Shown in pieces: positions 23,713-26,085 of a stretch of DNA of 26,085 bases. Position 1 is the stretch's first letter. Every line of letters begins with the position of its first letter. Below the pieces are notes generated by a model. It was not told where the DNA came from, did no database searches, and worked only from the letters and a program-made list of their open reading frames with translations. Both the position numbers and the translations under genes were made by a program. Source of the stretch: an uncultured Clostridia bacterium (lineage in GTDB: Bacteria > Bacillota > Clostridia > Christensenellales > Borkfalkiaceae); the NCBI GenBank assembly GCA_937915565.1, contig CALDMH010000116.1, positions 1-26,085 of the forward strand, read 5' to 3'.

Positions 23713-23760
23713 AAAAAAAACGCAAAAAACACGTTTTTCTTTCGCGTTTCTGCGTTTTTT
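23713..23760 (-). terminator. Terminator after the GH36 gene
   Basis: On the minus strand AAAAAACGCAGAAACGCG pairs imperfectly with CGTGTTTTTTGCG and ends in a run of eight T (23713-23720). It lies about 37 bases past the GH36 stop codon and separates that gene from the main promoter. Confidence 0.65.
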
Positions 23761-23796
23761 CTTTCGTTTTTTTAATTATCGGCGGTGACGGCGCGG

Positions 23797-25905
23797 TTAC
23801 CTTCTTCCCGATAGCGTCAATTCGAGAAGAACGGCTTGGTTCTTCTTGTTAAAACCGACCCGTATTCCGCCTTTTTCCTTTTTCACCGCAAACGAGCGGC
23901 AAGGAAAAATCTCTTTTACGGAGACGGCGTTTTTGACGGGAATAAACGCTTCGTCGTTCTCCCCCTCTCTGCGCCACACGGCAAGCAAAACCTTTTTCCC
24001 GTTTTTCAACCCTTGCGCGGCAAACGAATTTTTGTCCGTAAGCCTTGCAAAGCCGAGGGGATATACGGGATAACTTTTCCCGATAAATTCCCGAAGATTT
24101 TTAAACAATTCCACGCCGCGGGCGATAAGCGACAGATTTTCCTCGTCGGCGACGTCGATTTTCCCCGAAAGGTACATATTGCCCATCATACCGTTTATCA
24201 AATTGAAAATCGTTTCTTCGCCGTCTTTTCTCTCCGCTATATACTCGGAAGTGAGATATTCCTCACCGTTCATCTCCCAGAATACGCGCGGATAAGGATA
24301 AGTCCACACGCCGAGCTGCTCCGGCAAAAGCGACAAAAGCGTGCCGTTTAAAATGGACGGGATTTTATAATACTCCTCGCAATCGGAAACGCTTTGCACG
24401 TTGAAGTTCCGCATAGTGTTACCGTCGGCGCGCATAGCTCCCGAAGCACAATTTTCGAGATATAAATCGGGGAATTCCTTGCGAACCTCGGCATAAAACG
24501 CGTTTACGCGACGACAATGCTGTTCGAGCCCCGCATACGGAGAGGCGTTTTTCCAATCCACGCCGCACCCGGGATGCCCGTTGTAATCGTTCTTTATGTA
24601 ACGAATTCCGAGATTGTAGACCGCGCGGATTTTTTCAATAAGATATTTGCAAACCTCTTTGTTTGAAAAATCAAAATAATACCTGCCGCAACGGTACACA
24701 CGCTCCCCGTCGTTGGTTAAAAACCAAGTCTTCGGGAATTTCGACGCCTCGGAAAGCGCGCTGCAAACTTCCAGTTCCGTCCACAACCCCGCAACCATTC
24801 CGCGCGAACGAATTTCGCCTATCATTTCCGCAAACGTATGCCCGCCGAAACGTTCGTCGCAAGGATTCCAATCGCCGAGCCCCGTAAATCCGTTCACGTC
24901 CTTTGCACGATACCAGCCGTCGTCAAAGCAATATCCTTCCGCTCCGACTTTCTTTGCCGTATCCATCAACGACAAGCACGCCTTTTCGTCCAGTTTGCAC
25001 CAAAGGCAATTCATATAATCGTTGAACATCAACGGAGCGGCTTCGTGTTTTTTTAAATATTTTCTGCGATACGCAGTCAGCGTTTCCGAAACGGCGGAAA
25101 GATTTTTCGCGCAGGAAAACAAAGTTTCCGAACAACGATACTCCGCCCCTTTGCGAAGATAAAGACGAAATCCCTGCTTTTCGCTATCGCCCGCGCCGCA
25201 GGTGATTTTATACATACTGCCCTCAACGCGCTCGGCGTCCGTGAGGGATATTTCGAGATTATAAGGTCCGTCCGGCAAATGCTGAACGGCCCACACGGTT
25301 CCCGCTTTTTCGTCGCGGAAAAATACTATGGGCGAAAATTTTCTCGTAGTGTAAGAAGCTACGGACGATATATCGCCCGAACAGCCCGTTTTATGCCCCG
25401 TTGCGCGGAACAATCCGAGCGTTTCGGGGCTTTCCCAATGAAGCTGACCTTCGCCGCCCCACTCTCCGCGAACCACGCCGATTTTTATTCCGGTGAGATA
25501 ATCGCCCGAAAGGCAAGCGCCGCCTATTCCCGCAAAACGGTTGGCAAGTTTTTTTACGCAAAGCCTTGCAGCCCCGACGTTCTTTATGGCGCAGGTTTGC
25601 GAAAGCACTCCTTGCCTGAAAGTTTGTTTTACGGTGACTTTAACCGCTCCGTCGACAGACAAGTATTCCTTCATCAAAGTTTTTCCGCGCGAACTTATCG
25701 CCGAAAGCCGAAAACTATCCGTATCGCCGTGAATTTCTTCGAGCGTTTGCGAGTTTTTTTCGTAAGCAAATTCCGCCGCAAAAGGATATTCCGCATACCT
25801 TTCGGCATACGCAACTTTACGCTCCTCAATATCGGAAAATAAGATTTTTCCGTCCTCGTTTTCTTCGACGAGCAGCGAACCGCTCTTTCTCAAAATACGT
25901 TCCAT
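23797..25905 (-). CDS. GH36 family alpha-galactosidase-type enzyme, cytoplasmic
   Basis: This 702-residue enzyme has the GH36 layout: an N-terminal beta-supersandwich (about 1-285), a TIM barrel (about 290-600) and a C-terminal beta domain. GYCFDDGWY (325-332) opens the barrel signature. The nucleophile is Asp440 in YIKNDYN, and ENCASGAMRAD (484-494) is the substrate loop. Asp508 in SVSDCEEY is the likely acid/base. There is no signal peptide, so it acts on imported sugars, releasing terminal alpha-galactose or alpha-N-acetylgalactosamine. The SGAMR loop differs from the SGGGR of classical enzymes, so the exact substrate is open. AGAGGG (25913-25918) lies 7 bases before the ATG. It has its own promoter and terminator. 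Confidence 0.92.
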   Translation of the reverse strand: MERILRKSGSLLVEENEDGKILFSDIEERKVAYAERYAEYPFAAEFAYEKNSQTLEEIHGDTDSFRLSAISSRGKTLMKEYLSVDGAVKVTVKQTFRQGVLSQTCAIKNVGAARLCVKKLANRFAGIGGACLSGDYLTGIKIGVVRGEWGGEGQLHWESPETLGLFRATGHKTGCSGDISSVASYTTRKFSPIVFFRDEKAGTVWAVQHLPDGPYNLEISLTDAERVEGSMYKITCGAGDSEKQGFRLYLRKGAEYRCSETLFSCAKNLSAVSETLTAYRRKYLKKHEAAPLMFNDYMNCLWCKLDEKACLSLMDTAKKVGAEGYCFDDGWYRAKDVNGFTGLGDWNPCDERFGGHTFAEMIGEIRSRGMVAGLWTELEVCSALSEASKFPKTWFLTNDGERVYRCGRYYFDFSNKEVCKYLIEKIRAVYNLGIRYIKNDYNGHPGCGVDWKNASPYAGLEQHCRRVNAFYAEVRKEFPDLYLENCASGAMRADGNTMRNFNVQSVSDCEEYYKIPSILNGTLLSLLPEQLGVWTYPYPRVFWEMNGEEYLTSEYIAERKDGEETIFNLINGMMGNMYLSGKIDVADEENLSLIARGVELFKNLREFIGKSYPVYPLGFARLTDKNSFAAQGLKNGKKVLLAVWRREGENDEAFIPVKNAVSVKEIFPCRSFAVKKEKGGIRVGFNKKNQAVLLELTLSGRR

Positions 25906-25924
25906 ACCGTTTCCCTCTTTAAGT

Positions 25925-25946
25925 TTTACGGACTTTTCCGCCCGTT
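25925..25946 (-). promoter_or_regulatory. Inverted repeat downstream of the GH36 promoter
   Basis: ACGGGC and GTCCGT are inverted with one G-T pair around GGAAAA. The repeat lies at the same distance past the -10 as the operator of the main promoter but differs in sequence. It may be an operator for another regulator or a leader hairpin. Confidence 0.3.
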
Positions 25947-25954
25947 ACTCGCAC

Positions 25955-25983
25955 ATTCTATCACAAGAAAACGGCGTTGTCAA
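25955..25983 (-). promoter_or_regulatory. Sigma-A promoter of the GH36 gene
   Basis: On the minus strand TTGACA (25978-25983), a 17-base spacer and TAGAAT (25955-25960) make a strong promoter, 50 bases upstream of the ATG. The DNA further upstream is AT-rich, with GTAAA/TTTAC inverted around TAAAAT (about 25992-26007). Confidence 0.8.
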
Positions 25984-26085
25984 TCGAGCAATGTAAATAA
26001 AATTTTACCTATTGTTTGTCTGTATTTGTCGATTTCGGGTTGTATTTTTGCTCGGAACGCAATCGGACGACTTCTCTTCTCGCGC

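Noticed and set aside
23795..23801. GGTTACC half-site at the end of the GH36 gene
   Set aside because: It lies across the stop codon with no inverted partner close by; probably chance.
2389..25842. Many plus-strand ORFs of 60-280 codons across the carbohydrate locus
   Set aside because: They lie antisense to convincing minus-strand genes, show low-complexity Arg/Phe-rich translations, lack ribosome binding sites and have no recognisable domains.
1..26085. Search for insertion sequences, integrases, phage genes, CRISPR arrays and rRNA
   Set aside because: No transposase, integrase or phage-type protein and no spaced repeat array was seen. The tRNA-end duplication has no recombinase gene within the window.

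Overview
The window reads as chromosomal DNA from a Gram-positive, anaerobic, gut-type Clostridia. This is inferred, not proven, from strong AGGAGG-type ribosome binding sites, sigma-A promoters with 17-bp spacers, many lipoproteins with Ser-rich linkers, a CCA-encoding tRNA, and a MsmK-less carbohydrate ABC system. Apart from the tRNA, every convincing gene is on the minus strand. The plus-strand ORFs lie antisense to these genes and I treat them as shadows.

Layout. (1) 1-1359: the 5' part of polA (DNA polymerase I), cut by the window edge. (2) 1554-1640: tRNA-Leu(CAA). A 14-bp exact copy of its 3' end lies 175 bp downstream, with a terminator and one copy of a structured repeat between them. 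(3) 1641-2307: gene-free DNA with two copies of that structured repeat and several terminator-like hairpins. (4) 2308-23517: a long minus-strand carbohydrate-utilisation locus. In transcription order it encodes a cytoplasmic GH78-like protein, a secreted protein of unknown function, a six-hairpin glycosidase-like lipoprotein, a sugar-binding lipoprotein, two ABC permeases, a second six-hairpin lipoprotein, a beta-helix/InlB-repeat lipoprotein, a large GH28-like surface protein, two tandem CE2-like SGNH esterase lipoproteins, a LacI-family regulator and a serine beta-lactamase-fold hydrolase. (5) 23797-25905: a cytoplasmic GH36 alpha-galactosidase-type gene with its own promoter and terminator.

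How it may work. Surface enzymes (GH28-like beta-helix, esterases, six-hairpin proteins, InlB/beta-helix lipoprotein) would deacetylate and trim an acetylated plant polysaccharide. The binding protein and two permeases would import the oligosaccharides, using a shared ATPase encoded elsewhere. Cytoplasmic GH78-like and GH36 enzymes would finish them. Rhamnosidase-, galactosidase-, polygalacturonase- and acetyl-esterase-like functions together suggest pectin, possibly rhamnogalacturonan I side structures; this is inference.

Regulation. The main unit has a near-consensus promoter (TTGACA-17-TATACT). An 18-bp palindrome with a central CG, typical of LacI-family operators, lies over the predicted start point. 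The LacI-type gene near the end of the locus is the obvious candidate repressor. A terminator at 10247-10291 splits the locus into an upstream transport/binding half and a downstream surface-enzyme half.

The items most likely to be new are the paired six-hairpin lipoproteins, which I cannot assign to a glycoside hydrolase family, the secreted protein at 20461-21813, and the structured repeat with tRNA-end duplication beside tRNA-Leu.
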